Shown here in pieces: positions 1-12,309 of a stretch of 64,000 nucleotides of DNA. This DNA is from Lasioglossum baleicum. Taxonomy: Eukaryota; Arthropoda; Insecta; Hymenoptera; Halictidae. The DNA is taken from contig NW_027469530.1 of the NCBI RefSeq assembly GCF_051020765.1, positions 44,617 through 108,616 of the forward strand, given 5' to 3'. The stretch's first letter is position 1, and each line of letters begins with the position of its first letter. The notes beneath the pieces are model-generated. The model had not been told where the DNA came from and did not search any database. It saw only the letters and a program-made list of their open reading frames with translations. Made by a program: the position numbers and the translations under genes.

Positions 1-3000
1 GGGATGCATCCTCTCGCACGTGTTTTTACTCGACTAGCCTGCGGGATGCATCCTCTCGTACGTGTTTTTACTCGACTACCCTGCGGGATGCATCCTCTCG
101 CACGTGTTTTTGCTCGACTAGCCATGCGCATCCCAAAAAACCTTCGCATGCGCATCCCACAAAACCTGCGCATGCGCATCCCACAAAACCTCGCACGTGT
201 TTTTGCTCGACTAGCCTGCGGGATGCATCCTCTCGCACGTGTTTATGCTCGACTAGCCTGCGGGACGCATCCTCCCGCACGTGTTTTTACTCGACTAGCC
301 TGCGGGATACATCCTCTAGCACGTGTTTTTACTCGACTAGCCTGCGGGATGCATCCTCTCGCACGTGTTTTTGCTCGACTAGCCTGCGGGATGCATCCTC
401 TCGCACGTGTTTATGCTCGACTAGCCTGCGGGACGCATCCTCCCGCACGTGTTTTTACTCGACTAGCCTGCGGGATACATCCTCTCGCACGTGTTTTTAC
501 TCGACTAGCCTGCGGGATGCATCCTCTCGCACGTGTTTTTACTCGACTAGCCTTCGGGATTCATCCTCTCGCACGTGTTTTTACTCGACTAGCCTGCGGG
601 ATGCATCCTCTCGCACGTGTTTTTGCTCGACTAGCCTGCGGGATGCATCCTCTCGCACGTGTTTTTACTCGACTAGCCTGCGGGATGCATCCTCCCGCAC
701 GTGTTTTTACTCGACTAGCCTGCGGGATACATCCTCTCGCACGTGTTTTTGCTCGACTAGCCTGCGGGATGCATCCTCTCGCACGTGTTTATGCTCGACT
801 AGCCTGCGGGACGCATCCTCCCGCACGTGTTTTTACTCGACTAGCCTGCGGGATACATCCTCTCGCACGTGTTTTTACTCGACTAGCCTGCGGGATGCAT
901 CCTCTCGCACGTGTTTTTGCTCGACTAGCCTGCGGGATGCATCCTCTCGCACGTGTTTTTGCTCGACTAGCCTGCGGGATGCATCCTCTCGCACGTGTTT
1001 ATGCTCGACTAGCCTGCGGGACGCATCCTCCCGCACGTGTTTTTACTCGACTAGCCTGCGGGATACATCCTCTCGCACGTGTTTTTACTCGACTAGCCTG
1101 CGGGATGCATCCTCTCGCACGTGTTTTTACTCGACTAGCCTGCGGGATGCATCCTCTCGCACGTGTTTTTACTCGACTAGCCTGCGGGATGCATCCTCTC
1201 GCACGTGTTTTTACTCGACTACCCTGCGGGATGCATCCTCTCGCACGTGTTTTTGCTCGACTAGCCATGCGCATCCCAAAAAACCTGCGCATGCGCATCC
1301 CAAAAAACCTGCGCATGCGCATCCCACAAAACCTGCGCATGCGCATCCCACAAAACCTCGCACGTGTTTTTACTCGGCTAGCCTGCGGGATGCATCGTCT
1401 CGCACGTGTTTTTGCTCGACTAGCCTGCGGGATGCATCCTCTCGCACGTGTTTTTGCTCGACTAGCCATGCGCATCCCAAAAAACCTGCGCATGCGCATC
1501 CCACAAAACCTGCGCATGCGCATCCCACAAAACCTCGCACGTGTTTTTACTCGACTAGCCTGCGGGATGCATCCTCTCGCACGTGTTTTTGCTCGACTAG
1601 CCTGCGGGATGCATCCTCTCGCACGTGTTTTTGCTCGACTAGCCATGCGCATCCCAAAAAACCAGCGCATGCGCATCCCACAAAACCTGCGCATGCGCAT
1701 CCCACAAAACCTCGCACGTGTTTTTACTCGACTAGCCTGCGGGTTGCATCCTCTCGCACGTGTTTTTACTCGACTAGCCTGCGGGATGCATCCTCTCGCA
1801 CGTGTTTTTACTCGACTAGCCTGCGGGATGCATCCTCTCGCACGTGTTTTTACTCGACTAGCCTGCGGGATGCATCCTCTCGCACGTGTTTTTCCTCGAC
1901 TAGCCATGCGCATCCCAAAAAACCTGCGCATGCGCACCCCACAAAACCTCGCACGTGTTTTTACTCGACTAGCCTGCGGGATGCATCCTCTCGCACGTGT
2001 TTTTGCTCGACTAGCCTGCAGGATGCATCCTCTCGCACGTGTTTTTCCTCGACTAGCCATGCGCATCCCAAAAAACCTGCGCATGCGCATCCCAAAAAAC
2101 CTGCGCATGCGCATCCCACAAAACCTGCGCATTCGCATCCCACAAAACCTCGCACGTGTTTTTTCTCGACTAGCCTGCGGGATGCATCCTCCCGCACGTG
2201 TTTTTGCTCGACTAGCCTGCGGGATGCATCCTCTCGCACGTGTTTTTGCTCGACTAGCCATGCGCGACCCAAAAAACCTGCGCATGCGCATCCCACAAAA
2301 CCTGCGCATGCGCATCCCACAAAACCTCGCACGTGTTTTTACTCGACTAGCCTGCGGGTTGCATCCTCTCGCACGTGTTTTTACTCGACTAGCCTGCGGG
2401 ATGCATCCTCTCGCACGTGTTTTTACTCGACTAGCCTGCGGGATACATCCTCTCGCACGTGTTTTTACTCGACTAGCCTGCGGGATGCATCCTCTCGCAC
2501 GTGTTTTTGCTCGACTAGCCTGCGGGATGCATCCTCTCGCACGTGTTTTTGCTCGACTAGCCTGCGGGATGCATCCTCTCGCACGTGTTTATGCTCGACT
2601 AGCCTGCGGGACGCATCCTCCCGCACGTGTTTTTACTCGACTAGCCTGCGGGATACATCCTCTCGCACGTGTTTTTACTCGACTAGCCTGCGGGATGCAT
2701 CCTCTCGCACGTGTTTTTACTCGACTAGCCTTCGGGATTCATCCTCTCGCACGTGTTTTTACTCGACTAGCCTGCGGGATGCATCCTCTCGCACGTGTTT
2801 TTGCTCGACTAACCTGCGGGATGCATCCTCTCGCACGTGTTTTTACTCGACTAGCCTGCGGGATGCATCCTCCCGCACGTGTTTTTACTCGACTAGCCTG
2901 CGGGATACATCCTCTCGCACGTGTTTTTGCTCGACTAGCCTGCGGGATGCATCCTCTCGCACGTGTTTTTGCTCGACTAGCCTGCGGGATGCATCCTCTC

Positions 3001-3260
3001 GCACGTGTTTTTGCTCGACTAGCCTGCGGGACGCATCCTCTCGCACGTGTTTTTACTCGACTAGCCTGCGGGATGCATCCTCTCGCACGTGTTTTTACTC
3101 GACTAGCCTGCGGGATGCATCCTCTCGCACGTGTTTTTACTCGACTACCCTACGGGATGCATGCTCTCGCACGTGTTTTTGCTCGACTAGCCATGCGCAT
3201 CCCAAAAAACCTGCGCATGCGCATCCCACAAAACCTGCGCATGCGCATCCCATAAAACCT
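1..3260 (+). repeat. Zone 1: A-rich array with GTTTATGC units
   Basis: Long runs of 42-bp units are broken by only a few composites (for example near 124-191 and 1264-1358). Its hallmark is the unit with GTTTATGCTCG after CACGTG (near 240, 410, 790, 1000 and 2590), usually followed by a unit with GGGACGC and CTCCCGC and then one with GGGATAC. I did not see this trio elsewhere. A segment at about 343-790 recurs at about 2521-2968 (offset 2,178), marked by the rare CCTTCGGGATTC unit at 551 and 2729. The first 200 bp match 8593-8792, sharing CTCGTACGTG and AACCTTCGC. A C-to-T change near 3250 (CCCATAAAACC) creates the only stop in the MHPL frame of this zone. Confidence 0.85.
1783..1824 (+). repeat. 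Reference copy of the 42-bp monomer A
   Basis: This is an exact consensus copy of monomer A, flanked by further 42-bp copies at 1741-1782 (one A-to-T change, GGGTTGC) and 1825-1866. It is 55% GC and T-rich on this strand (13 T, 6 A). It carries four CpG if the junction with the preceding unit is counted. Read in frame from the ATG it gives the 14-residue string MHPLARVFTRLACG, which repeats because 42 is divisible by three. Named variants elsewhere change the base after T5 (A, G or C), the T run itself (GTTTGTGC, GTTTATGC, GTTTCTGC), TGCGGG to TGCAGG, or TAGCC to TACCC. Confidence 0.97.
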
Positions 3261-3648
3261 CGCACGTGTTTTTACTCGACTAGCCTGCGGGATGCATCCT
3301 CTCGCACGTGTTTTTACTCGACTAGCCTGCAGGATGCATACTCTCGCACGTGTTTTTACTCGACTAGCCTGCGGGATGCATCCTCTCGCACGTGTTTTTA
3401 CTCGACTAGCCTGCGGGATGCATCCTCTCGCACGTGTTTTTCCTCGACTAGCCATGCGCATCCCAAAAAACCTGCGCATGCGCATCCCACAAAACCTCGC
3501 ACGTGTTTTTACTCGACTAGCCTGCGGGATGCATCCTCTCGCACGTGTTTTTACTCGACTAGCCTGCGGGATGCATCCTCTCGCACGTGTTTTTGCTCGA
3601 CTAGCCTGCGGGATGCATCCTCTCGCACGTGTTTTTGCTCGACTAGCC

Positions 3649-3764
3649 ATGCGCATCCCAAAAAACCTGCGCATGCGCATCCCACAAAACCTGCGCATGC
3701 GCATCCCACAAAACCTGCGCATGCGCATCCCACAAAACCTGCGCATGCGCATCCCACAAAACCT
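3649..3764 (+). repeat. Longest B block: five 24-bp units inside one A unit
   Basis: Five 24-bp units stand in a row: the first has the A6 run (CCCAAAAAACC), the next four have CCCACAAAACC, and the last lacks its final four bases where it rejoins monomer A at CGCACGTG. The block takes the place of the 17 nt of monomer A between CTAGCC and CGCACG, making a 141-bp composite unit. Shorter blocks of two, three or four units with the same two junctions occur throughout the window, which makes composites of 69, 93 and 117 bp. The shared junctions suggest a single origin of the composite, followed by slippage within the B run. Confidence 0.95.
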
Positions 3765-4598
3765 CGCACGTGTTTTTACACGACTAGCCTGCGGGATGCA
3801 TCCTCTCGCACGTATTTTTGCTCGACTAGCCTGCGGGATGCATCCTCTCGCACGTGTTTTTGCTCGACTAGCCATGCGCATCCCAAAAAACCTGCGCATG
3901 CGCATCCCACAAAACCTGCGCATGCGCATCCCACAAAACCTCGCACGTGTTTTTACTCGACTAGCCTGCGGGTTGCATCCTCTCGCACGTGTTTTTACTC
4001 GACTAGCCTGCGGGATGCATCCTCTCGCACGTGTTTTTACTCGACTAGCCTGCGGGATGCATCCTCTCGCACGTGTTTTTACTCGACTAGCCTGCGGGAT
4101 GCATCCTCTCGCACGTGTTTTTCCTCGACTAGCCTGCAGGATGCATCCTCTCGCACGTGTTTTTCCTCGACTAGCCATGCGCATCCCAAAAAACCTGCGC
4201 ATGCGCATCCCAAAAAACCTGCGCATGCGCATCCCACAAAACCTGCGCATGCGCATCCCACAAAACCTCGCACGTGTTTTTACTCGACTAGCCTGCGGGA
4301 TGCATCCTCTCGCACGTGTTTTTGCTCGACTAGCCTGCGGGATGCATCCTCTCGCACGTGTTTTTGCTCGACTAGCCATGCGCATCCCAAAAAACCTGCG
4401 CATGCGCATCCCACAAAACCTCGCACGTGTTTTTTCTCGACTAGCCTGCGGGATGCATCCTCCCGCACGTGTTTTTGCTCGACTAGCCTGCGGGATGCAT
4501 CCTCTCGCACGTGTTTTTGCTCGACTAGCCATGCGCATCCCAAAAAACCTGCGCATGCGCATCCCACAAAACCTGCGCATGCGCATCCCACAAAACCT

Positions 4599-5795
4599 CG
4601 CACGTGTTTTTACTCGACTAGCCTGCGGGTTGCATCCTCTCGCACGTGTTTTTACCCGACTAGCCTGCGGGATGCATCCTCTCGCACGTGTTTTTACTCG
4701 ACTAGCCTGCGGGATGCATCCTCTCGCACGTGTTTTTGCTGGACTAGCCTGCGGGATGCATCCTCTCGCACGTGTTTTTGCTCGACTAGCCATGCGCATC
4801 CCAAAAAACCTGCGCATGCGCATTCCACAAAACCTGCGCATGCGCATCCCACAAAACCTCGCACGTGTTTTTACTCGACTAGCCTGCGGGATGCATCCTC
4901 TCGCACGTGTTTTTACTCGACTAGCCTGCGGGATGCATCCTCTCGCACGTGTTTTTACTCGACTAGCCTGCGGGATGCATCCTCTCGCACGTGTTTTTAC
5001 TCGACTAGCCTGCGGGATGCATCCTCTCGCACGTGTTTTTGCTCGACTAGCCATGCGCATCCCAAAAAACCTGCGCATGCGCATCCCACAAAACCTGCGC
5101 ATGCGCATCCCACAAAACCTCGCACGTGTTTTTACTCGACTAGCCTGCGGGATGCATCCTCTCGCACGTGTTTTTACTCGACTAGCCTGCGGGATGCATC
5201 CTCTCGCACGTGTTTTTACTCGACTACCCTGCGGGATGCATGCTCTCGCACGTGTTTTTGCTCGACTAGCCATGCGCATCCCAAAAAACCTGCGCATGCG
5301 CATCCCACAAAACCTCGCACGTGTTTTTACTCGACTAGCCTGCGGGATGCATCCTCTCGCACGTGTTTTTACTCGACTAGCCTGCAGGATGCATCCTCAC
5401 GCACGTGTTTTTACTCGACTAGCCTGCGGGATGCATCCTCTCGCACGTGTTTTTGCTCGACTAGCCATGCGCATCCCAAAAAACCTGCGCATGCGCATCC
5501 CAAAAAACCTGCGCATGCGCATCCCACAAAACCTGCGCATGCGCATCCCACAAAACCTCGCACGTGTTTTTACTCGACTAGCCTGCGGGATGCATCCTCT
5601 CGCACGTGTTTTTACTCGACTAACCTGCGGGATGCATCCTCTCGCACGTGTTTTTACTCGACTAGTCTGCGGGATGCATCCTCTCGCACGTGTTTTTGCT
5701 CGACTAGCCTGCGGGATGCATCCTCTCGCACGTGTTTTTGCTCGACTAGGCATGCGCATCCCACAAAACCTGCGCATGCGCATCCCACAAAACCT
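4599..5795 (+). repeat. 1,197-bp tandem duplication, copy 1
   Basis: The segment runs from the end of one B block to the end of another and is repeated in the next 1.2 kb. Shared rare marks are GGGTTGC (4627 and 5824), GCTGGAC (4738 and 5935), CATTCCACAAAAC (4821 and 6018), ATGCATGCTCTCG (TGCTCTCG at 5241 and 6438), TAACCTGC and TAGTCTGC. A private change in this copy is CCTCACGCACG near 5395. B-block length differs between copies in steps of 24 bp, as expected of slippage. Confidence 0.9.
5752..5795 (+). repeat. Atypical B block lacking the A6 first unit
   Basis: This block begins directly with the CCCACAAAACC type of 24-bp unit and has only two units. Nearly all other blocks start with the A6 type. 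The equivalent block one period later (ending at 7016) has four units, two A6 type then two CACAAAA type, so the two leading units were either lost here or gained there. The junction base upstream is G (CTAGGCATG) rather than the usual C. Confidence 0.9.
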
Positions 5796-7016
5796 CGCAC
5801 GTGTTTTTACTCGACTAGCCTGCGGGTTGCATCCTCTCGCACGTGTTTTTACTCGACTAGCCTGCGGGATGCATCCTCTCGCACGTGTTTTTACTCGACT
5901 AGCCTGCGGGATGCATCCTCTCGCACGTGTTTTTGCTGGACTAGCCTGCGGGATGCATCCTCTCGCACGTGTTTTTGCTCGACTAGCCATGCGCATCCCA
6001 AAAAACCTGCGCATGCGCATTCCACAAAACCTGCGCATGCGCATCCCACAAAACCTCGCACGTGTTTTTACTCGACTAGCCTGCGGGATGCATCCTCTCG
6101 CACGTGTTTTTACTCGACTAGCCTGCGGGATGCATCCTCTCGCACGTGTTTTTACTCGACTAGCCTGCGGGATGCATCCTCTCGCACGTGTTTTTACTCG
6201 ACTAGCCTGCGGGATGCATCCTCTCGCACGTGTTTTTGCTCGACTAGCCATGCGCATCCCAAAAAACCTGCGCATGCGCATCCCACAAAACCTGCGCATG
6301 CGCATCCCACAAAACCTCGCACGTGTTTTTACTCGACTAGCCTGCGGGATGCATCCTCTCGCACGTGTTTTTACTCGACTAGCCTGCGGGATGCATCCTC
6401 TCGCACGTGTTTTTACTCGACTACCCTGCGGGATGCATGCTCTCGCACGTGTTTTTGCTCGACTAGCCATGCGCATCCCAAAAAACCTGCGCATGCGCAT
6501 CCCACAAAACCTCGCACGTGTTTTTACTCGACTAGCCTGCGGGATGCATCCTCTCGCACGTGTTTTTACTCGACTAGCCTGCAGGATGCATCCTCTCGCA
6601 CGTGTTTTTACTCGACTAGCCTGCGGGATGCATCCTCTCGCACGTGTTTTTGCTCGACTAGCCATGCGCATCCCAAAAAACCTGCGCATGCGCATCCCAC
6701 AAAACCTGCGCATGCGCATCCCACAAAACCTCGCACGTGTTTTTACTCGACTAGCCTGCGGGATGCATCCTCTCGCACGTGTTTTTACTCGACTAACCTG
6801 CGGGATGCATCCTCTCGCACGTGTTTTTACTCGACTAGTCTGCGGGATGCATCCTCTCGCACGTGTTTTTGCTCGACTAGCCTGCGGGATGCATCCTCTC
6901 GCACGTGTTTTTGCTCGACTAGGCATGCGCATCCCAAAAAACCTGCGCATGCGCATCCCAAAAAACCTGCGCATGCGCATCCCACAAAACCTGCGCATGC
7001 GCATCCTACAAAACCT
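5796..7016 (+). repeat. 1,197-bp tandem duplication, copy 2 (1,221 bp)
   Basis: It is the second copy of the preceding unit, 24 bp longer. The inner B block near 6664 has three units against four in copy 1, and the closing block has four units against two. The last B unit carries CCTACAAAAC, a C-to-T change that is shared with the block ending at 8237 but absent from copy 1. Confidence 0.9.
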
Positions 7017-8237
7017 CGCACGTGTTTTTACTCGACTAGCCTGCGGGATGCATCCTCCCGCACGTGTTTTTACTCGACTAGCCTGCGGGATGCATCCTCT
7101 CGCACGTGTTTTTACTCGACTAGCCTGCGGGATGCATCCTCTCGCACGTGTTTTTACTCGACTAGCCTGCGGGATGCATCCTCTCGCACGTGTTTTTACT
7201 CGACTAGCCTGCGGGATGCATCCTCTCGCACGTGTTTTTACTCGACTACCCTGCGGGATGCATGCTCTCGCACGTGTTTTTGCTCGACTAGCCATGCGCA
7301 TCCCAAAAAACCTGCGCATGCGCATCCCACAAAACCTCGCACGTGTTTTTACTCGACTAGCCTGCGGGATGCATCCTCTCGCACGTGTTTTTACTCGACT
7401 AGCCTGCGGGATGCATCCTCTCGCACGTGTTTTTGCTCGACTAGCCATGCGCATCCCAAAAAACCTGCGCATGCGCATCCCACAAAACCTGCGCATGCGC
7501 ATCCCACAAAACCTCGCACGTGTTTTTACTCGACTAGCCTGCGGGATGCATCCTCTCGCACGTGTTTTTACTCGACTAGCCTGCGGGATGCATCCTCTCG
7601 CACGTGTTTTTACTCGACTACCCTGCGGGATGCATGCTCTCGCACGTGTTTTTGCTCGACTAGCCATGCGCATCCCAAAAAACCTGCGCATGCGCATCCC
7701 ACAAAACCTCGCACGTGTTTTTACTCGACTAGCCTGCGGGATGCATCCTCTCGCACGTGTTTTTACTCGACTAGCCTGCAGGATGCATCCTCTCGCACGT
7801 GTTTTTACTCGACTAGCCTGCGGGATGCATCCTCTCGCACGTGTTTTTGCTCGACTAGCCATGCGCATCCCAAAAAACCTGCGCATGCGCATCCCAAAAA
7901 ACCTGCGCATGCGCATCCCACAAAACCTGCGCATGCGCATCCCACAAAACCTCGCACGTGTTTTTACTCGACTAGCCTGCGGGATGCATCCTCTCGCACG
8001 TGTTTTTACTCGACTAACCTGCGGGATGCATCCTCTCGCACGTGTTTTTACTCGACTAGTCTGCGGGATGCATCCTCTCGCACGTGTTTTTGCTCGACTA
8101 GCCTGCGGGATGCATCCTCTCGCACGTGTTTTTGCTCGACTAGGCATGCGCATCCCAAAAAACCTGCGCATGCGCATCCCAAAAAACCTGCGCATGCGCA
8201 TCCCACAAAACCTGCGCATGCGCATCCTACAAAACCT
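7017..8237 (+). repeat. Rearranged third copy of the 1.2-kb unit
   Basis: The right part (from about 7540) repeats copy 2 with the same TGCTCTCG mark at 7635, the TGCAGG unit, TAACCTGC, TAGTCTGC and the CCTACAAAAC unit at the end. The left part differs: it starts with a CTCCCGC unit and holds an extra TGCTCTCG/B-block end at 7263. That points to unequal exchange inside the duplicated region. The total length equals copy 2, but the unit order does not match in the left half. Confidence 0.8.
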
Positions 8238-10330
8238 CGCACGTGTTTTTACTCGACTAGCCTGCGGGATGCATCCTCCCGCACGTGTTTTTACTCGACT
8301 AGCCTGCGGGATGCATCCTCTCGCACGTGTTTTTACTCGACTAGCCTGCGGGATGCATCCTCTCGCACGTGTTTTTACTCGACTAGCCTGCGGGATGCAT
8401 CCTCTCGCACGTGTTTTTCCTCGACTAGCCATGCGCATCCCAAAAAACCTGCGCATGCGCATCCCAAAAAACCTGCGCATGCGCATCCCACAAAACCTGC
8501 GCATGCGCATCCCACAAAACCCCGCACGTGTTTTTACTCGACTAGCCTGCGGGATGCATCCTCCCGCACGTGTTTTTACTCGACTAGCCTGCGGGATGCA
8601 TCCTATCGCACGTGTTTTTACTCGACTAGCCTGCGGGATGCATCCTCTCGTACGTGTTTTTACTCGACTACCCTGCGGGATGCATCCTCTCGCACGTGTT
8701 TTTGCTCGACTAGCCATGCGCATCCCAAAAAACCTTCGCATGCGCATCCCACAAAACCTGCGCATGCGCATCCCACAAAACCTCGCACGTGTTTTTACTC
8801 GACTAGCCTGCGGGATGCATCCTCTCGCACGTGTTTTTGCTCGACTAGCCTGCGGGATGCATCCTCTCGCACGTGTTTTTGCTCGACTAGCCATGCGCAT
8901 CCCAAAAAACCTGCGCATGCGCATCCCACAAAACCTGCGCATGCGCATCCCACAAAACCTGCGCATGCGCATCCCACAAAACCTCGCACGTGTTTTTACT
9001 CGACTAGCCAGCGGGATGCATCCTCTCGCACGTGTTTTTGCTCGACTAGCCTGCGGGATGCATCCTCTCGCACGTGTTTTTGCTCGACTAGCCATGCGCA
9101 TCCCAAAAAACCTGCGCATGCGCATCCCACAAAACCTGCGCATGCGCATCCCACAAAACCTCGCACGTGTTTTTACTCGACTAGCCTGCGGGTTGCATCC
9201 TCTCGCACGTGTTTTTACTCGACTAGCCTGCGGGATGCATCCTCTCGCACGTGTTTTTACTCGACTAGCCTGCGGGATGCATCCTCTCGCACGTGTTTTT
9301 ACTCGACTAGCCTGCAGGATGCATCCTCTCGCACGTGTTTTTCCTCGACTAGCCTGCAGGATGCATCCTCTCGCACGTGTTTTTCCTCGACTAGCCATGC
9401 GCATCCCAAAAAACCTGCGCATGCGCATCCCAAAAGACCTGCGCATGCGCATCCCACAAAACCTCGCACGTGTTTTTACTCGACTAGCCTGCGGGATGCA
9501 TCCTCTCGCACGTGTTTTTGCTCGACTAGCCTGCGGGATGCATCCTCTCGCACGTGTTTTTGCTCGACTAGCCATGCGCATCCCAAAAAACCTGCGCATG
9601 CGCATCCCACAAAACCTGCGCATGCGCATCCCACAAAACCTCGCACGTGTTTTTTCTCGACTAGCCTGCGGGATGCATCCTCCCGCACGTGTTTTTGCTC
9701 GACTAGCCTGCGGGATGCATCCTCTCGCACGTGTTTTTGCTCGACTAGCCATGCGCATCCCAAAAAACCTGCGCATGCGCATCCCACAAAACCTCGCACG
9801 TGTTTTTACTCGACTAGCCTGCGGGTTGCATCCTCTCGCACGTGTTTTTACTCGACTAGCCTGCGGGATGCATCCTCTCGCACGTGTTTTTACTCGACTA
9901 GCCTGCGGGATGCATCCTCTCGCACGTGTTTTTGCTGGACTAGCCTGCGGGATGCATCCTCTCGCACGTGTTTTTGCTCGACTAGCCATGCGCATCCCAA
10001 AAAACCTGCGCATGCGCATCCCACTAAACCTGCGCATGCGCATCCCACAAAACCTCGCACGTGTTTTTACTCGACTAGCCTGCGGGATGCATCCTCTCGC
10101 ACGTGTTTTTACTCGACTAGCCTGCGGGATGCATCCTCTCGCACGTGTTTTTACTCGACTAGCCTGCGGGATGCATCCTCTCGCACGTGTTTTTACTCGA
10201 CTAGCCTGCGGGATGCATCCTCTCGCACGTGTTTTTGCTCGACTAGCCATGCGCATCCCAAAAAACCTGCGCATGCGCATCCCACAAAACCTGCGCATGC
10301 GCATCCCACAAAACCTCGCACGTGTTTTTA

Positions 10331-12309
10331 TCGACTAGCCTGCGGGATGCATCCTCTCGCACGTGTTTTTGCTCGACTAGCCTGCGGGATGCATCCTCTC
10401 GCACGTGTTTTTGCTCGACTAGCCTGCGGGATGCATCCTCTCGCACGTGTTTGTGCTCGACTAGCCTGCGGGATGCATCCTCTCGCACGTGTTTTTACTC
10501 GACTAGCCTGCGGGATGCGTCCTCTCGCACGTGTTTTTGCTCGACTAGTCTGCGGGATGCATCCTCTCGCACGTGTTTTTACTCGACTAGCCTGCAGGAT
10601 GCATCCTCTCGCACGTGTTTTTACTCGACTAGCCTGCGGGATGCATCCTCTCGCACGTGTTTTTGCTCGACTAGCCATGCGCATCCCAAAAAACCTGCGC
10701 ATGCGCATCCCAAAAAACCTGCGCATGCGCATCCCACAAAACCTGCGCATGCGCATCCCACAAAACCTCGCACGTGTTTTTACTCGACTAGCCTGCGTGA
10801 TGCATCCTCTCGCACGTGTTTTTGCTCGACTAGCCTGCGGGATGCATCCTCTCGCACGTGTTTTTACTCGACTACCCTGCGGGATGCATCCCCTCGCACG
10901 TGTTTTTGCTCGACTAGCCATGCGCATCCCAAAAAACCTGCGCATGCGCATCCCACAAAACCTCGCACGTGTTTTTGCTCGACTAGCCTGCGGGATGCAT
11001 CCTCTCGCACGTGTTTTTACTCGACTAGCCTGCGGGATGCATCCTCCCGCACGTGTTTTTACTCGACTACCCTGCGGGATGCATCCTCTCGCACGTGTTT
11101 TTACTCGACTAGCCTGCGGGATGCATCCTCTCGCACGTGTTATTACTCGACTAGCCTGCGGGATGCATCCTCTCGCACGTGTTTTTACTCGACTAGCCTG
11201 CAGGATGCATCCTCTCGCACGTGTTTTTACTCGACTAGCCTGCGGGATGCATCCTCTCGCACGTGTTTTTGCTCGACTAGCCATGCGCATCCCAAAAAAC
11301 CTGCGCATGCGCATCCCACAAAACCTGCGCATGCGCATCCCACAAAACCTCGCACGTGTTTTTACTCGACTAGCCTGCGGGATGCATCCTCTCGCACGTG
11401 TTTTTGTTCGACTAGGCATGCGCATCCCAAAAAACCTGCGCATGCGCATCCCACAAAACCTGCGCATGCGCATCCCACAAACCCTCGCACGTGTTTTTAC
11501 TCGACTAGCCTGCGGGATGCATCCTCTCGCACGTGTTTTTGCTGGACTAGCCTGCGGGATGCATCCTCTCGCACGTGTTTTTGCTCGACTAGCCATGCGC
11601 ATCCCAAAAAACCTGCGCATGCGCATCCCAAAAGACCTGCGCATGCGCATCCCACAAAACCTCGCACGTGTTTTTACTCGACTAGCCTGCGGGATGCATC
11701 CTCTCGCACGTGTTTTTGCTCGACTAGCCTGCGGGATGCATCCTCTCGCACGTGTTTTTGCTCGACTAGCCATGCGCATCCCAAAAAACCTGCGCATGCG
11801 CATCCCACAAAACCTGCGCATGCGCATCCCACAAAACCTCGCACGTGTTTTTTCTCGACTAGCCTGCGGGATGCATCCTCCCGCACGTGTTTTTGCTCGA
11901 CTAGCCTGCGGGATGCATCCTCTCGCACGTGTTTTTGCTCGACTAGCCATGCGCATCCCAAAAAACCTGCGCATGCGCATCCCACAAAACCTCGCACGTG
12001 TTTTTACTCGACTAGCCTGCGGGTTGCATCCTCTCGCACGTGTTTTTACTCGACTAGCCTGCGGGATGCATCCTCTCGCACGTGTTTTTACTCGACTAGC
12101 CTGCGGGATGCATCCTCTCGCACGTGTTTTTGCTGGACTAGCCTGCGGGATGCATCCTCTCGCACGTGTTTTTGCTCGACTAGCCATGCGCATCCCAAAA
12201 AACCTGCGCATGCGCATCCCACTAAACCTGCGCATGCGCATCCCACAAAACCTCGCACGTGTTTTTACTCGACTAGCCTGCGGGATGCATCCTCTCGCAC
12301 GTGTTTTTA
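10331..12309 (+). repeat. 3,421-bp higher-order repeat, round 1, block I
   Basis: The block follows a 1-nt deletion that turns GTTTTTACTCG into GTTTTTATCG at 10330, and ends at the next identical deletion (12309). It holds the first GTTTGTGC units of the window, a 117-bp composite near 10677, and a core of ordered rare marks: GTTCGACTAGGC, CACAAACCC, GCTGGAC, AAAAGACC (11630), GTTTTTTCTCG, GGGTTGC and CACTAAACC. That core recurs in blocks II to IV. Block I contains 111 bp (one 69-bp composite and one A unit, near 10920-11030) that block III lacks. Confidence 0.9.

Larger units (their letters stand above)
3261..10330 (+). repeat. Zone 2: composite-rich array
   Basis: Composites are frequent here, alternating with runs of two to six A units. 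A unit with CCTCGAC after the T run (GTTTTTCC) often precedes composites carrying two A6 units (near 4165 and 9385). GGGTTGC units mark equivalent places at 3970, 4627, 5824, 9190 and 9829. Blocks recur at offsets of 1,197, 1,221 and about 5,220 bp. No frame-changing indel occurs until the deletion at 10330 that closes the zone. The GTTTGTGC unit common further right is absent. Confidence 0.85.

Noticed and set aside
1783..1824. Intrinsic transcription terminators at CACGTG followed by T5
   Set aside because: The palindrome is only six bases with no loop and recurs in every unit, so it cannot be read as a gene terminator.
4..3255. Long plus-strand open frame encoding MHPLARVFTRLACG repeats as a repetitive protein gene
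   Set aside because: It exists only because unit lengths are multiples of three; other frames of the same DNA are open too, changes do not favour third positions, and no promoter or non-repeat domain is present.
3649..3764. CRISPR-like array (24-bp repeats with regular spacing)
   Set aside because: There are no unique spacers; neighbouring units are direct copies without intervening sequence, and no cas genes are present.
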